Source of the DNA: DAIDKA01 sp963708865
GTDB taxonomy: Bacteria; Pseudomonadota; Gammaproteobacteria; Steroidobacterales; Steroidobacteraceae
NCBI GenBank assembly: GCA_963708865.1
Contig: CAVPUC010000004.1
Span: 248,001 to 312,000 of the forward strand
Reading direction: 5' to 3'
Length of the DNA stretch: 64,000 nucleotides
The translations under genes and the position numbers were made by a program. Position 1 is the stretch's first letter. Every line of letters starts with the position of its first letter. Shown piece after piece: positions 9,039 to 17,721 of the stretch. Below the pieces are notes generated by a model. It searched no databases. It was given only the letters and a program-made list of their open reading frames with translations, and was not told the DNA's origin.

Positions 9039-9327
9039 GACTTTAGCTTCTGCAGCAAGTCTGATTTTGCACGGTCGGGCAGAACGCCATGCGCCACTTT
9101 TGAACAACCATCTTGAACAAGACACGTTCGGGAATTCCACGGGCCACTATTCGGCAATACTTCGCGGGACCAACTCGGGAAAGGGTCCCTTGGCGATTAT
9201 CTCAAGCCAACTAGATCGACGTTGCTGATCCAAACGTCAACGATCGCAAAATTTGTGGGTCGGTACCTCTGATGCAGCGTGCACTTTGCACATCGCATCA
9301 CGAATTGCAAGGCTTCAAGGCGGGCAT

Positions 9328-10530
9328 CTACTGCCCGGCTCGACTTTGAGAGTGAGACGCCAAGCTCGATTCCCTCGATTGCATCAGACCGCCAAGCTTT
9401 CTGCCAAGTAGGGTACTTGGACGCTCGATCAGTGCGTGAAAGATTTCAGACACCAAATATGTTGCAGCGATGTAAAGAGGGAACAGCCATGGGAAATAAG
9501 CGCGTCCCAAGTAAAGGCGAATAAGAACAAAGAGGACCGTGGCATGTACAAGATAAGCGCTGTAGGAGATTGCACCCATCCGAAGAATGACAGGATGATG
9601 AAGGAGTCGCCGAAACGGCGGAATGTTTATCGCAAACAGTAGAATCAATACAGCTCCGCAAAGCGTCGTCCAATCCGCCAAATACAGAAAAAGGAGGTTT
9701 GAACCGAACACCTGGAATGCAGGTAAGGCACCCGGTCCGTCGAAACAAACAATCGCTAGTAACGCCATTGTGAGTTGCCATAAAAGCGAGCGAGAGCGGC
9801 ACCACCTTGAAGCTTGTGCGATATGTTTTTGAAGGAGGACGCCGACGACAAAGAATCCCGCATAAAGGAAGTCGTAAAAGAACCCCTCTGAGCCAAATCT
9901 CTGAGCGCACAGGGCAGCCGCTATCGTCGTCACGAATGTGCTGATTAACAACGTCGGAGCCGAGATCCGATAGGCAAGCCAGTACAGCACCGGATAAATG
10001 ATGGATATACGCATTTCGTAAACCAGCGACCAGAACGCCGTGTTTAGTTGGGCAGTGTCGAAATGCCCGATCATCAAGAAATGCTGCAGTACTAGATGAG
10101 TGGTTGGCCGCTGGTTCCATGTTTGGTCGATCCATGGATTGCCGGTGGGCACTGTCGAATAAAGTGAGTGATCTGCTGCGGCCGCTAGAACAACAGCAGC
10201 CACATACGGAAAATAGATGCGGCAAATGCGCCGCACGAGGAACTGCTGGTAGGTCGGTGGGTTCTTCTTTCCATAGGGAATGGCAAGAACGAAGCCACTG
10301 AGAAGAAAAAAGAGCACGACCGCCTCATGGCCTGCTGCGATTATCCTCAATGGTGACGCATTGAAGTAATGCCACCCGATGTGCGTCTTCCAGACGGTGA
10401 GAAAATGCCCAACAATCACAGTAAGCGCGGCTATGCCGCGTACTGAATCGAGTTCCTCGTAGCGATGCTCTTTGGATTCCGATGCACGTTCAAGCAAAAT
10501 CGGGGCCGCGATTGATTGTTCAATCGACAT
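9328..10530 (-). CDS. Acyltransferase 3 family membrane protein (OafA-like)
   Basis: 400-residue polytopic membrane protein with about ten hydrophobic segments. The N-terminal EELDSVRGIAALTVIVGHFL carries the R-G and catalytic-type His typical of acyltransferase family 3, and FFLLSGFVLAIPYGKKN is the family's second motif. These proteins transfer acetyl or other acyl groups to extracytoplasmic sugars, so decorating the polysaccharide made here is the likely role. It is complete, sits between the two initiating transferases, and has lower GC than the flanking housekeeping genes. Confidence 0.88.
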   Translation of the reverse strand: MSIEQSIAAPILLERASESKEHRYEELDSVRGIAALTVIVGHFLTVWKTHIGWHYFNASPLRIIAAGHEAVVLFFLLSGFVLAIPYGKKNPPTYQQFLVRRICRIYFPYVAAVVLAAAADHSLYSTVPTGNPWIDQTWNQRPTTHLVLQHFLMIGHFDTAQLNTAFWSLVYEMRISIIYPVLYWLAYRISAPTLLISTFVTTIAAALCAQRFGSEGFFYDFLYAGFFVVGVLLQKHIAQASRWCRSRSLLWQLTMALLAIVCFDGPGALPAFQVFGSNLLFLYLADWTTLCGAVLILLFAINIPPFRRLLHHPVILRMGAISYSAYLVHATVLFVLIRLYLGRAYFPWLFPLYIAATYLVSEIFHALIERPSTLLGRKLGGLMQSRESSLASHSQSRAGQ

Positions 10531-10799
10531 TTTTTATCGTTGAGAAGTGATTAAGGCAGCCGGGGAAGCGGAACATGCGGATCTACGCCGTGCGTTGCGC
10601 CTGCCTCTCACGAAGTCCTGATACAAGTTAAATATTCGTGGACGATGAATGAGCAATGACGACGCCTAATGCGTTGCGGCTCATAGCGTTTGGATAGACA
10701 TCGCAAGGTCGCACGATCCTAGCTGTTAATGACCGTAGCGAGCGGCTTTTTCGTCGCGGTGCTGCGTGCGGACCGGCCGCAGATGCGCACGACGCGCAG

Positions 10800-11666
10800 C
10801 TAATATGCTCCACTTCCGCCCAGCACTACGCGGGTCGTTTTGAGCAGGATGTATAGGTCAAGGAATATGGTTTGCCGTCTCACGTAATAGACGTCCAGCA
10901 CCACTCGTCGGCGATAGTCGGTATTATTCCGGCCCGTCACCTGCCACATGCCGGTGACACCTGGGCGCGTCGATAGGTATCGATGGAGGTGACGCCCGTA
11001 GCGCAACAATTCCTCGCGAACAACCGGACGAGGGCCCACCAAGCTCATTTCACCCCGGATCACATTCCACAACTGCGGCAACTCATCCAGGCTCGTTCGC
11101 CGAAGGAAACGACCCACTCTGGTTATGCGGGGGTCAACTCGAAGTTTGTGGTCGCGCAGCCATTCGGCCTTTAGCTCTGGATGCTGTTCCAAGAGCGAAC
11201 GCAGGACGCGGTCGGCATTGGGCACCATGCTTCGAAACTTCAAGCAATCGAAAGCTTGACCATTCCGGCCTATCCGACGGTGCCGAAAAAGTATCGGACC
11301 TCCCTCGCGCCGCAGCAGTATCGCGACTGCCAAAATTAACGGCAAGAAAACAACACAAAGAAGGATTGCGCCAACAATATCGAGAATTCGCTTGAGAAAC
11401 TCGCGCATGGGCCTGGGCTGAGCAAGCCGCTCATCGACCCCGAAATGAGAAAACGACGTGCCTTCGCCGTGATCGATGACGCGAAATTGCCGCCGCGCTC
11501 GGCGTGCACGCGCCGAGGAGGTCCCCCGGTATAACGGCTCAGCTTCCCTGCGCGCCCCGCCTTCACCACTCATGCGGTGCGATTGCAGACTTGAGCCTTG
11601 CGCACTCAAACGGGGCATTTCATCATCGGTCGATTCGCCAAGCTGTAGCGTCGGCAATTCAAGCAT
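10800..11666 (-). CDS. Undecaprenyl-phosphate sugar-1-phosphate transferase (second copy)
   Basis: 288 residues, same layout as the gene at 8154: about 85 disordered N-terminal residues, membrane segment ILDIVGAILLCVVFLPLILA, then FDCLKFRSMVPNADRVL, DPRITRVGRFLRRTSLDELP, GEMSLVGPRPVV and PGVTGMWQVTGRN. It ends in VVLGGSGAY, the usual C-terminus of the family, where the first copy has VLCRRGAC. Two initiating enzymes in one locus suggest two first sugars, two glycans, or a duplication in progress. It is read away from the IS element. Confidence 0.88.
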   Translation of the reverse strand: MLELPTLQLGESTDDEMPRLSAQGSSLQSHRMSGEGGARREAEPLYRGTSSARARRARRQFRVIDHGEGTSFSHFGVDERLAQPRPMREFLKRILDIVGAILLCVVFLPLILAVAILLRREGGPILFRHRRIGRNGQAFDCLKFRSMVPNADRVLRSLLEQHPELKAEWLRDHKLRVDPRITRVGRFLRRTSLDELPQLWNVIRGEMSLVGPRPVVREELLRYGRHLHRYLSTRPGVTGMWQVTGRNNTDYRRRVVLDVYYVRRQTIFLDLYILLKTTRVVLGGSGAY

Positions 11667-12243
11667 CCTTAATCATTAAACGACCAACTGAATGTCGCCG
11701 TTCAGCGACATTCGATCAGCTTTGGCTCGATCACCTTGGATGTCACGGCTTTTCCAGCCAAAAACGGCGACGACGCAAGGCGGTTGACACATGCTGCGGC
11801 GCTGGTTAGCGGGCTAGTCCCAAAAAAACATACCTCGTGTGGCATTCAACACTGATCTATAAGCAAGTCGGCGCCTATGGCAGTACAACTGGGCAGTAAC
11901 GCTGCAACTGTCGTGCCCGGGCGCAAAATCCCTCATAATCCGCAGGCTGCAATACACGAGAAGGGGGCACAAACTCTCCTCGTTCTCACTACATTGGCAA
12001 AACCGCACGATGCGGTAGGACCCCTAACGACCCAATTAGCGTCGACTGACAGCCTGGCTAAGTAGCCCTCTGCATCGCCAGAAATTGCATCAACCAAGCC
12101 AAAAATCCTCAAGCAAATTATACATATTGGCCTGCGATCCACCACACTCATGATGTGGTGACCGTCTTGATGTGGTCACCGTCTTGGGCAATGCAGAAAG
12201 CAGAGTTAGACACACGCTCAGGATGCCTAAGCTTGTTCGCGCC
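11667..12243. other. Intergenic region left of the IS element
   Basis: 577 bp without a convincing gene; no reading frame has protein character. It probably holds the promoter for the sugar transferase at 10800-11666. The only structure I see is the repeat group at 12140-12185 and the left copy of the IS target duplication at 12236-12243. Confidence 0.5.
12140..12185. repeat. Hairpin plus 17-bp tandem duplication
   Basis: GATGTGGTGACCGTCTT (12152-12168) is repeated immediately at 12169-12185 with one change (GGTGACC becomes GGTCACC, so these heptamers are also inverted copies of each other). The first unit also pairs with CACCACA at 12140-12146 to form a 7-bp stem with a 7-base loop. Origin and function are unknown; it could be a regulator site or slippage product. 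Confidence 0.6.
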
Positions 12244-12291
12244 TGTGGCGCGTCAATCAGGGTGACAACGCGCGACAATCAGGATGACAAG
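12244..12291 (+). repeat. IS21 left terminal inverted repeat
   Basis: Holds two spaced copies of the transposase-binding unit (GTCAATCAGGGTGAC and GACAATCAGGATGAC), matching the right end in reverse orientation with scattered mismatches. Confidence 0.85.
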
Positions 12292-12435
12292 ATCTTCGGA
12301 GGGGTGATTTTGGGCCTTTTGGCCCGGATTTGACCCGAGGAGTGACGTTTTCGGACCGTTTTAGGGTCCGACTCGTCGGTGATCGAGACCGATGGGGTAT
12401 GCAGGAGGTGTTCCGAAGTACGGAGTACCAGCCTT

Positions 12436-13947
12436 ATGCCCGGTCGACACATCAACGATCATCAGATGAGGCTGTACATGAAATCCAGACTGACTGAAAA
12501 GAAGCCGGCGGCCGCCGCGCAAGCGGCGATCAGCTTGAAGACGGCATACCGGATCGAAAACGATCCGCGCTTGCCCTCCCAGAAGGCGGCGCCGCGCGGC
12601 CGACGGCGACCTGATCCGCTCGCCGCCATTTTTGATACCGAGATCGTTCCAATGCTCGAGGCAGCGCCGGGCTTGAGACCCATCGCGATCTTCGAGGAAA
12701 TGCAGCGGCGTCATCCCCAATTGCCCGATTGCGTACGTCGCACAATGGAACGGCGGATCAGACAATGGCGTGCACTGAAGGGGCAAGATCGCGATGTAAT
12801 CTTCCGCCAGGTGCAAGAACCCGGTCGGATGGGGCTCTCGGATTTTACCGATATGGGCGACCTCGCCGTGCGAGTGTCGGGAGTGGCACTGGATCACCGC
12901 CTGTATCACTTCCGGCTGGCCTGCTCGGGCTTTGAGCACGTGCATGTCATCTTGGGTGGGGAGAGCTATGTGGCGCTCGCCGAAGGCCTGCAGAACGCGC
13001 TGTGGGCGCTCGGAGGCGCGCCGCTCGAACATCGAAGCGATAGTCTCTCGGCGGCGTTCCGAAATCTGGATCACGAGTCACGCGAGGATCTGACGAAGCG
13101 GTACGATGCGCTGTGCCGGCACTACCATATGGAACCGACGCGCAATAACCGCGGCGTCGCGCACGAGAACGGCGCCATCGAAAGCGCGCATGGGCACCTG
13201 AAGAAATCGATCCGCGACGCGCTGCTCATGCGTGGCACCTCCGACTTCGAGGACCTCCTCGGGTACCGCTCGTTCCTCGATGAGCTCATCGGCCGCAAGA
13301 ATGCGCGCAACAGCAAACTCATCGACGCCGAGCGTGCGCTCTTGCAGCCGCTGCCGGATACCCGCACCGCCGACTATGAACAGGCCTTGGTGTACGTGAG
13401 CAGCTCGGGCGGTTTTGTACTCAAGAAGGTATTTTACACGGTGCCCTCGCGCTTAATCCGGCACCGCCTGCGGGCTCATCTGTTCGATGATCGGCTGGAG
13501 TTGTTCCTCGGCGGTACGCGAGTGCTGAACCTACGCCGCGGCCGGCCCGGTCGAGACGGAAAACATGGCCATGTCATCGACTACCGTCATGTTATCCATG
13601 CGCTACGCCGCAAGCCGATGGCACTGCGGAATCTTGTATATCGCGATCAGCTATGGCCACGCCAGGCGTATCGAGACATGTTCGATCATCTGTGTGAGCG
13701 GCTGTGCGAACGTGCCGCCTGCAAGTTGATGGTCGAGCTTTTGAGTATCGCCCATGAGCGCGCCTGCGAGGCACAGCTTGCCACTGTGTTGGACCACGAT
13801 CTCGCCGCCGGCCAAGTGCCTGAGCTGAAGGAGCTGCGGGAGCGCTTCGCGCCCGATCTGGGGAGCCTGCCCGAGGTGACCGTGCATCTCACGCCCCTGG
13901 TGGTCTACGAGGCACTCAACGACTCCTACATCGGAGAAGCGGCATGA
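12436..13947 (+). CDS. istA: IS21 transposase IstA
   Basis: DDE transposase of about 503 residues. An N-terminal helix-turn-helix region (AQAAISLKTAYRIEND) is followed by the rve catalytic core: first Asp in DFTDMGDLAV, second Asp in HRSDSLSAAF, and Glu in HENGAIESAHGHLKKSI. The start at 12436 (MPGRHINDHQMRLYM) is preferred because GGAG at 12422-12425 is a good ribosome site. A longer frame from 12379 adds only atypical residues. The stop overlaps the istB start by 4 bases (ATGA), the normal IS21 arrangement. Confidence 0.93.
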   Translation: MPGRHINDHQMRLYMKSRLTEKKPAAAAQAAISLKTAYRIENDPRLPSQKAAPRGRRRPDPLAAIFDTEIVPMLEAAPGLRPIAIFEEMQRRHPQLPDCVRRTMERRIRQWRALKGQDRDVIFRQVQEPGRMGLSDFTDMGDLAVRVSGVALDHRLYHFRLACSGFEHVHVILGGESYVALAEGLQNALWALGGAPLEHRSDSLSAAFRNLDHESREDLTKRYDALCRHYHMEPTRNNRGVAHENGAIESAHGHLKKSIRDALLMRGTSDFEDLLGYRSFLDELIGRKNARNSKLIDAERALLQPLPDTRTADYEQALVYVSSSGGFVLKKVFYTVPSRLIRHRLRAHLFDDRLELFLGGTRVLNLRRGRPGRDGKHGHVIDYRHVIHALRRKPMALRNLVYRDQLWPRQAYRDMFDHLCERLCERAACKLMVELLSIAHERACEAQLATVLDHDLAAGQVPELKELRERFAPDLGSLPEVTVHLTPLVVYEALNDSYIGEAA

Positions 13948-14783
13948 GCGCAGCTATCGACACGTCACGTCTGAGCCTGCTGCTGAATGAACTACGTCTA
14001 CCGGCGATCAAGCACTTATGGCCTCAGTTTACTGAACGATCCGACAAAGAGAGCTGGACGGCGGCGCGCCTGTTGATGGCGCTCGCCGAACACGAGGTGG
14101 CCGAACGCGATCGACGCCGCATCGAACGCCATCTCGGCGAAGCGAAGCTTTTGCCCGAGAAAACCTTGGATAACTTCGACTTTGCAGCCGTCCCAATGAT
14201 CTCCAAAGCGCAGGTATCGGCGTTGTGCGCCGGCGACGGTTGGATCGAGAAAGGTGCGAACCTGCTCCTGTTCGGTCCTCCTGGTGGCGGCAAGTCGCAT
14301 CTGGCCTCGGCGATCGGACTCTCACTCGTTGAGAAAGGCTGGCGAGTGCTCTTTGCGCGCACCTCCGACCTCGTCCAACGGCTGCAGATCGCACGCCGCG
14401 AACTCGGCCTGGAAGCGGCCATCCAGCGCCTGGACCGCTATCAGCTGTTGATCCTGGATGATCTGGTCTACGTGACGAAAGATCAGGCGGAAACCTCCGT
14501 ACTGTTCGAGTTGATCAGCACTCGCTACGAGCGCCGCTCCCTCCTGATCACTGCAAACCAGCCCTTCGGGGAATGGGGAAAGGTCTTCCAAGATCCCGCA
14601 ATGACCCTCGCTGCGGTTGATCGACTCGTGCATCACGCCACAATCTTCGAAATGAATGTCGAAAGCTACAGACGTCGAGCAGCCCTGGCCCGGAAAAAGC
14701 CAGCACTTGGACGCACGGCCCACTACGCGACAATCAAAAACGTGGCTGCAGTGACGCAGAGCGACAATCAACCGGAGACGTAG
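13944..14783 (+). CDS. istB: IS21 helper ATPase IstB
   Basis: 279-residue AAA+ ATPase that assists IstA in target choice and strand transfer. Walker A LLLFGPPGGGKSHLASAIGL (from about residue 107), Walker B LLILDDLVYVTKDQAE, and a sensor-like LITANQPFGEWGKVF. The N-terminal segment LLLNELRLPAIKHLWPQF is the family's DNA-interaction region. Intact and translationally coupled to istA. Confidence 0.93.
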   Translation: MSAAIDTSRLSLLLNELRLPAIKHLWPQFTERSDKESWTAARLLMALAEHEVAERDRRRIERHLGEAKLLPEKTLDNFDFAAVPMISKAQVSALCAGDGWIEKGANLLLFGPPGGGKSHLASAIGLSLVEKGWRVLFARTSDLVQRLQIARRELGLEAAIQRLDRYQLLILDDLVYVTKDQAETSVLFELISTRYERRSLLITANQPFGEWGKVFQDPAMTLAAVDRLVHHATIFEMNVESYRRRAALARKKPALGRTAHYATIKNVAAVTQSDNQPET

Positions 14784-14833
14784 TGCTTGCCAGCGACAAT
14801 CATCGGCGGCATGCTGCTCTTGCCTCGTGATCC

Positions 14834-14882
14834 CTTGTCATCCTGAATGACGGGCGCCGGCCATCCTGAATGACGCGCCATA
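14834..14882 (-). repeat. IS21 right terminal inverted repeat
   Basis: CTTGTCATCCTGAATGAC followed by a second CATCCTGAATGACGCGCCA copy; the reverse complement matches the left end at 12244-12291. Confidence 0.85.
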
Positions 14883-15000
14883 TTCGCGCCAATTGCTGGC
14901 GCCGTGCCCGGCAGTACGATTCGAAGCTTTTGACCATTATCGGAGCAATAAAGTGTACTTCGCGCCCTGTGTTTGAGCTCACGATTACCCATACTGACCC

Positions 15001-15885
15001 ATGAACGCGAATGTTCACCGGGCCGCCGTTCAGCGCACGATGATCCTGCCAAACGAGCATTTTGACGTCGTCGGGTCCATTGTTCTGTACAAAACAGACC
15101 CGATCGAGGTGGGCCGCGCCGTCTCGCAATTTCTGGCGGCGCCGGTCAAGAGCCATCTTTGCATCATCGACAATTCGCCCACACCCATAAGGCTGCCGGA
15201 CTACGATCCTCAGTTCGTGTCGTACCACTTTTCCGATCGGAATCTGGGCTATGGGCGCGCGCACAATATTGCCCTACGGGCTGCCGAGAAGAAGACGCAT
15301 TACAACCTCGTAATGAACACCGACGTTCGTTACGCAGCAGATGCCATTCCGCGACTAGTGAATTTTATGAATTGCAATCCGCAAGCCGGATTGGCAGCTC
15401 CGAGGATCCTTTATCCTGACGGTTCACTGCAGTACGTATGCCGCCTATTACCAACGCCGGCAAACATGTTTCTGCGGCGGTTCCTGCCCGGGACATCGTG
15501 GACTAAGCATGCAGATGAGAGCTATGAATTGCGCTGGTGGCTCCATGACCATGTTGCCAACATCCCTTATTTCCAAGGATCATTTATGCTGCTCCGCACC
15601 GAGCTCGCGAACATGCTAGGAGGATTTGACGAGCGATTCTTCCTTTACGGGGAAGATATTGACCTGACAAGACGCTTGCACGAGCGGTCCGAGACCCTAT
15701 ACGTCCCGGACATCCAGATCACGCATGAATACCGGCGCTTCAGCAATCGCGCTTGGCTGGGCACTTGGTACGGCATCCAGAATAACTGCCGCTATTTTAA
15801 CAAGTGGGGCTGGTTCATAGATCCAAGGCGTCGCAGCATCAATCGCAAGGTCGTGGCGGCCCTGGGCACTCCAGAGTGCAAGTGA
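15001..15885 (+). CDS. Family 2 glycosyltransferase, rhamnosyltransferase-like
   Basis: 294-residue GT-A fold enzyme, complete. The nucleotide-sugar site is made by VVGSIVLYKTDP, CIIDNSP, RNLGYGRAHNIALR and the metal-binding MNTDVRY. An acceptor-side GSFMLLRTELANMLGGFDER and FFLYGEDIDLTRRLHE follow. This arrangement is found in WbbL/RfbF-type rhamnosyltransferases, which fits dTDP-rhamnose made by the rml genes. No membrane segment, so it works at the cytoplasmic face on lipid-linked intermediates. First gene to the right of the IS element; the donor is inferred. Confidence 0.82.
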   Translation: MNANVHRAAVQRTMILPNEHFDVVGSIVLYKTDPIEVGRAVSQFLAAPVKSHLCIIDNSPTPIRLPDYDPQFVSYHFSDRNLGYGRAHNIALRAAEKKTHYNLVMNTDVRYAADAIPRLVNFMNCNPQAGLAAPRILYPDGSLQYVCRLLPTPANMFLRRFLPGTSWTKHADESYELRWWLHDHVANIPYFQGSFMLLRTELANMLGGFDERFFLYGEDIDLTRRLHERSETLYVPDIQITHEYRRFSNRAWLGTWYGIQNNCRYFNKWGWFIDPRRRSINRKVVAALGTPECK

Positions 15886-15962
15886 CCCAGCATGGAAAGC
15901 GAAATCCTCACAATTTGGCAAGCATGGTCTGACCTTTCGGCGTCAGTCGAGACGCCAATTTC

Positions 15963-17003
15963 GTGAACCGCAATTTACGGGTGCAGCAGGATCGCGTCGT
16001 TTACGGCGTATTTAAAGGAATGGGCGACCTGCTCGCTGCCGCTCCCGTTGTAAAAAGCGAGCTGGAGCAAGGACGATCCGTCACATTGCTCATCTATCCA
16101 CAGCTCCAGAGTTTTATCACGCTTCTGGATTTCGGTCCGGCATCCAATCAACTTGTGGTCTGCACGCTACCAGCCGGAAAGGGCCCGCGCCAACTCTGGC
16201 AGTTGTTTAGCACGCTCTCAAAGCTGTCACCCACGTTGGTACTCATCTCCCCGCACGCGCCTTCACCCGCCGCCAGCTGGAAGGTGCCCTTGGTCCTTTG
16301 GCTAGCGCGACTACTGTATTGGCGCGGCGCGGTAATCGCGGGCGCTAGCGCCGAACCATTCTCCGCGCTGTTCAGCCAACGCTTCCCGATTGATCGCGAG
16401 CTACCTTTGGCGGCGCGAGAGTGGAGCCTCTATCGGCACGTGCGTGCAGGCGGCTCGCGAACACCGCCCGCGGTTCGATTCAAATCGTCGATGTATCCGA
16501 AACCGGGGTTGCACCGCGAGTTCGATTTGATGATCCATCCTGGCGCGACAGCCGAAAACCGCAAGTGGCCATTGCGGCACTATGCGGAACTCATGCGGTT
16601 GTTGCCTCCAGGTTTTCGGGTGGCGATAGTTGGTTTACCGAGCGACCTTGAGCCGCTGCGCAAGATTACGGGCAACGCAAGTGTGGAGTTCATATCCGGA
16701 ACGCTCGAGGAGGCCATTGTCTCTTTGGGCCGCGCCCGCGTAGTAATGACGATGGACAGTGGCAGCATGTTCTTTGCCAACATGCTCGGCATACCCACAG
16801 TTGCGCTATTTGGGCCTTCGGCGCCTCAATTTGTCATCCCGCAACCATCCAACATTTTGCCGGTCTACAACAAGTCGCTACCGTGCCAGCCTTGCCGAAG
16901 TGCCACCTGCAGCATCGTTTCCATTGAATGCATGGCGAGAATCGAACCCAAGTTGGTCGCAATGCGACTCGCAGACGCTTCACCCGCACCGGATGACCGG
17001 TAG
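15963..17003 (+). CDS. Family 9 glycosyltransferase (heptosyltransferase-like)
   Basis: 346 residues with two Rossmann halves of the GT9 fold. Near the N-terminus is VYGVFKGMGDLLAAAPVVKS; the C-terminal donor half shows MIHPGATAENRKWPLRHYAE, the loop TMDSGSMFFANMLGIPTVAL and FGPSAP. GT9 proteins usually transfer heptose from ADP-heptose. In an exopolysaccharide locus the true sugar may differ. The GTG start at 15963 is the only sensible one. A Cys-rich C-terminal stretch (CQPCRSATCSIVSIEC) is also seen in some relatives. It converges on the methyltransferase 3 bp away. Confidence 0.82.
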   Translation: MNRNLRVQQDRVVYGVFKGMGDLLAAAPVVKSELEQGRSVTLLIYPQLQSFITLLDFGPASNQLVVCTLPAGKGPRQLWQLFSTLSKLSPTLVLISPHAPSPAASWKVPLVLWLARLLYWRGAVIAGASAEPFSALFSQRFPIDRELPLAAREWSLYRHVRAGGSRTPPAVRFKSSMYPKPGLHREFDLMIHPGATAENRKWPLRHYAELMRLLPPGFRVAIVGLPSDLEPLRKITGNASVEFISGTLEEAIVSLGRARVVMTMDSGSMFFANMLGIPTVALFGPSAPQFVIPQPSNILPVYNKSLPCQPCRSATCSIVSIECMARIEPKLVAMRLADASPAPDDR

Positions 17004-17006
17004 CCC

Positions 17007-17693
17007 TCATGGGCGCTTTTGGGCGATCACTTGGATTTGCGCCAGTGCTAAGCCCATCGTCTGATCTACAGGCGCCCCAAGCCGGTCATACATCCGGCCC
17101 GCGAAATCAGCCAGTCGCTTACCGGGGCTGCCAAATCGACGCAATCCTGAGATTGTACGTCTTCGAAAAGTGAAGGATATCCGGCCCATGCTACCGATTC
17201 GGACGCGGCGCTTCGCGTAATCGTATCCCTGATCCTGCAATTCGCACTGCAAGATTTCTGCACCGGGAAGGCCTGCTACAAGCTGGCAAATGTCATAGGA
17301 AACAGGTGACCAGCTGGATGCCCCGCCGATCCGGAATGTCGCCTTGTGATCAAGATTAAACAGGCTGGGCCAAGTACCCTGCTCATACAGATTCTCATCC
17401 GGTACAACTAGAATCAAATAGCCCCCCGGTTTGACGAGTCGCCACCACTGTATGAGCGCTTGCGGCACGTCTCGCATGTGTTCAAGACAATGTGAACTGC
17501 ACACGGCGTCATAGACTGCATTCGGACGCAGATCCGCGACGAACTGTGCGTCGCCGTGGGCGAGATCAAACGGCTCCGCATCAGGCGTAATCGGATCCGG
17601 GCCACAGCCAATGTCGATAACTCTGCCGACGAGATACTTTTGGAAAAACTCCTCACCGCGCACCCGCGATGTCTTGGTTGCCTCGTCAGCCAT
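17007..17693 (-). CDS. Class I SAM-dependent methyltransferase
   Basis: 228 residues. Motif I is VIDIGCGPDPI, motif II region FDLAHGDAQFVADLRP, then SSHCLEHMRDVPQALIQWWR and LVKPGGYLILVVPDE, a Methyltransf_11-type core. The C-terminal third shows no known fold. It probably methylates a sugar or capping residue of the glycan; a chain-terminating role would fit its position next to the Wzz-like gene, but this is inference. Start set at Met 17693 to avoid overlap with the next gene; a Met at 17747 is also in frame. Confidence 0.78.
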   Translation of the reverse strand: MADEATKTSRVRGEEFFQKYLVGRVIDIGCGPDPITPDAEPFDLAHGDAQFVADLRPNAVYDAVCSSHCLEHMRDVPQALIQWWRLVKPGGYLILVVPDENLYEQGTWPSLFNLDHKATFRIGGASSWSPVSYDICQLVAGLPGAEILQCELQDQGYDYAKRRVRIGSMGRISFTFRRRTISGLRRFGSPGKRLADFAGRMYDRLGAPVDQTMGLALAQIQVIAQKRP

Positions 17694-17721
17694 TGATATA
17701 TGTCGATAACAGAGATCAGAT

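Larger units (their letters stand above)
12244..14882 (+). mobile_element. IS21-family insertion sequence, complete
   Basis: 2639-bp element with istA and istB. Ends are long imperfect inverted repeats: left TGTGGCGCGTCAATCAGGGT.. (12244-12291) and right, on the minus strand, TATGGCGCGTCATTCAGGAT.. (14882-14834). Each carries two copies of a CAATCAGG/TTCAGGATGAC unit, the multiple terminal repeats typical of IS21. It is flanked by an exact 8-bp direct repeat TTCGCGCC (12236-12243 and 14883-14890), the expected target duplication. Both genes are intact, so the element may be active. It is inserted between two divergently read polysaccharide genes and breaks none that I can see. Confidence 0.93.

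Noticed and set aside
9166..9189. GGGACC/GGTCCC hairpin after the first sugar transferase
   Set aside because: Only six pairs with a 12-base loop and no T-run; too weak to call a terminator.
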